From IMG/VR virus record IMGVR_UViG_3300010396_000007, positions 34,678 to 98,677 of that record: DNA of 64,000 nucleotides; one strand, 5' to 3'. Position 1 is the stretch's first letter, and every line of letters starts with the position of its first letter. The notes below the pieces were generated by a model that saw only the letters and a program-made list of their open reading frames with translations, searched no databases and was not told the DNA's origin. This document shows positions 63,543 to 64,000 of the stretch, one piece after another. Position numbers and translations under genes: made by a program. The stretch is from a virus.

Positions 63543-63875
63543 ATGAAGCAAACCAGCAAAGCTTTTACAGATACGGATTTTGTAGTCAGGCCGCAGGACC
63601 CGCCCGCGTTCGAAGAGGATATTGACGCCGCAGAGGATACAGGTGGGTTCAAGATTGAGCAGGTAGAGATTCCCAAACGTAGTAACGTTAAGAAGACTCT
63701 AGCCTATCCGATTGGTACTCTCAAAGCAGGCAGCAAAGATTCGTTCTTTGTTCCTACAACCCCGGAAACTGCAAAGGCGATTACTTCGAGTATTCGAACC
63801 TTTGCTTATCGAAATGGATTTAAAGCAATCATACGCCAAGAGAAACTTGGTGTAAGAGTTTGGAGAAAGGAATAA
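63543..63875 (+). CDS. Hypothetical protein
   Basis: 110 residues (MKQTSKAFTDTDFVVRPQDP at the start), acidic then basic, with a small alpha/beta end (KAITSSIRTFAYRNGFKAII) resembling nucleic-acid-binding mini-domains. No family recognised. Confidence 0.58.
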   Translation: MKQTSKAFTDTDFVVRPQDPPAFEEDIDAAEDTGGFKIEQVEIPKRSNVKKTLAYPIGTLKAGSKDSFFVPTTPETAKAITSSIRTFAYRNGFKAIIRQEKLGVRVWRKE

Positions 63876-63877
63876 TC

Positions 63878-64000
63878 ATGGAACTGAAAGATAAAAATGG
63901 TGCAGTAGTTTTTGCATCGGAAGATTTTAGCTTGGTGGAAACATTAGTCAAAGCCGCTAAAAGTAAGTATAATTTTGACTTTAGTCGAATTGTATTGAAT
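63878..64000 (+). CDS. Hypothetical protein, cut by the window end
   Basis: 41 residues visible (MELKDKNGAVVFASEDFSLV). The opening 'lk..nG.vvf......tlv.A' is like the start of some pentapeptide-repeat proteins, but no repeat is visible before the edge. Confidence 0.55.
   Translation, partial: MELKDKNGAVVFASEDFSLVETLVKAAKSKYNFDFSRIVLN

Overview
This window is a piece of a large tailed dsDNA phage (Caudoviricetes). The virion genes look podovirus-like: an N4-gp56-type major capsid protein, a large portal, TerL, a big internal protein with a lytic transglycosylase domain, and thin tail/connector proteins, with no tape measure, sheath or baseplate genes. The DNA polymerase is family A. Base composition is moderately AT-rich, apart from two GC-rich blocks inside exported beta-rich proteins (about 12.2-14.2 kb and 34.8-37.3 kb) that look acquired from a bacterial host. 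The host cannot be named from the sequence; the exported tail-type proteins only faintly recall environmental (for example acidobacterial) exoproteins.

Layout. From 1 to 39.9 kb everything is on the minus strand and read right to left: RNase H, an HNH gene, small exported proteins, a JAMM protease, a dual-specificity phosphatase, a lone tRNA-Asn, TerL, portal, scaffold, capsid, decoration proteins, connectors, tail fibre and beta-helix proteins, the tail protein, internal virion proteins and a probable lysis region. At 39.9 kb two back-to-back sigma70-type promoters drive the two arms apart. The plus strand carries DNA polymerase, an RNA-gene region (44.35-47.33 kb), small zinc-ribbon and metallophosphoesterase genes, a repeat-rich gene-poor region (51.4-53.1 kb, a candidate replication origin or control region), a Ycf46-like AAA+ ATPase with its DUF1257 and DUF2997 partners, and then a long run of very small overlapping early-type genes.

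The RNA region is the most striking part. It holds ten recognisable tRNAs and a circularly permuted tmRNA: the 3' acceptor half (T arm, CCA) lies upstream of the 5' half and tag reading frame. The halves are tied together by a 7-bp acceptor stem, a 17-bp P2 helix and an 8-bp closing helix. Between the tRNAs lie several RNA modules closed by perfect 6-10 bp stems, including one resembling a permuted tRNA and one resembling a tRNA reduced to acceptor plus T arm.

Other themes. At least seven free-standing homing-type endonucleases (HNH, endonuclease VII-like, PD-(D/E)XK) sit between core genes, several overlapping the start of the next gene. Promoters share TTGACA-N17-TAnnnT, usually with GG before the -10, and several place the ATG only 6-9 nt past the -10, giving leaderless or nearly leaderless mRNAs. 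A hairpin followed by TGATCT recurs at least eight times in right-arm gaps. Five otherwise unrelated right-arm proteins share a GRK(F/M)R peptide at or near their C-termini. Several genes are broken by in-frame stops or frameshifts.
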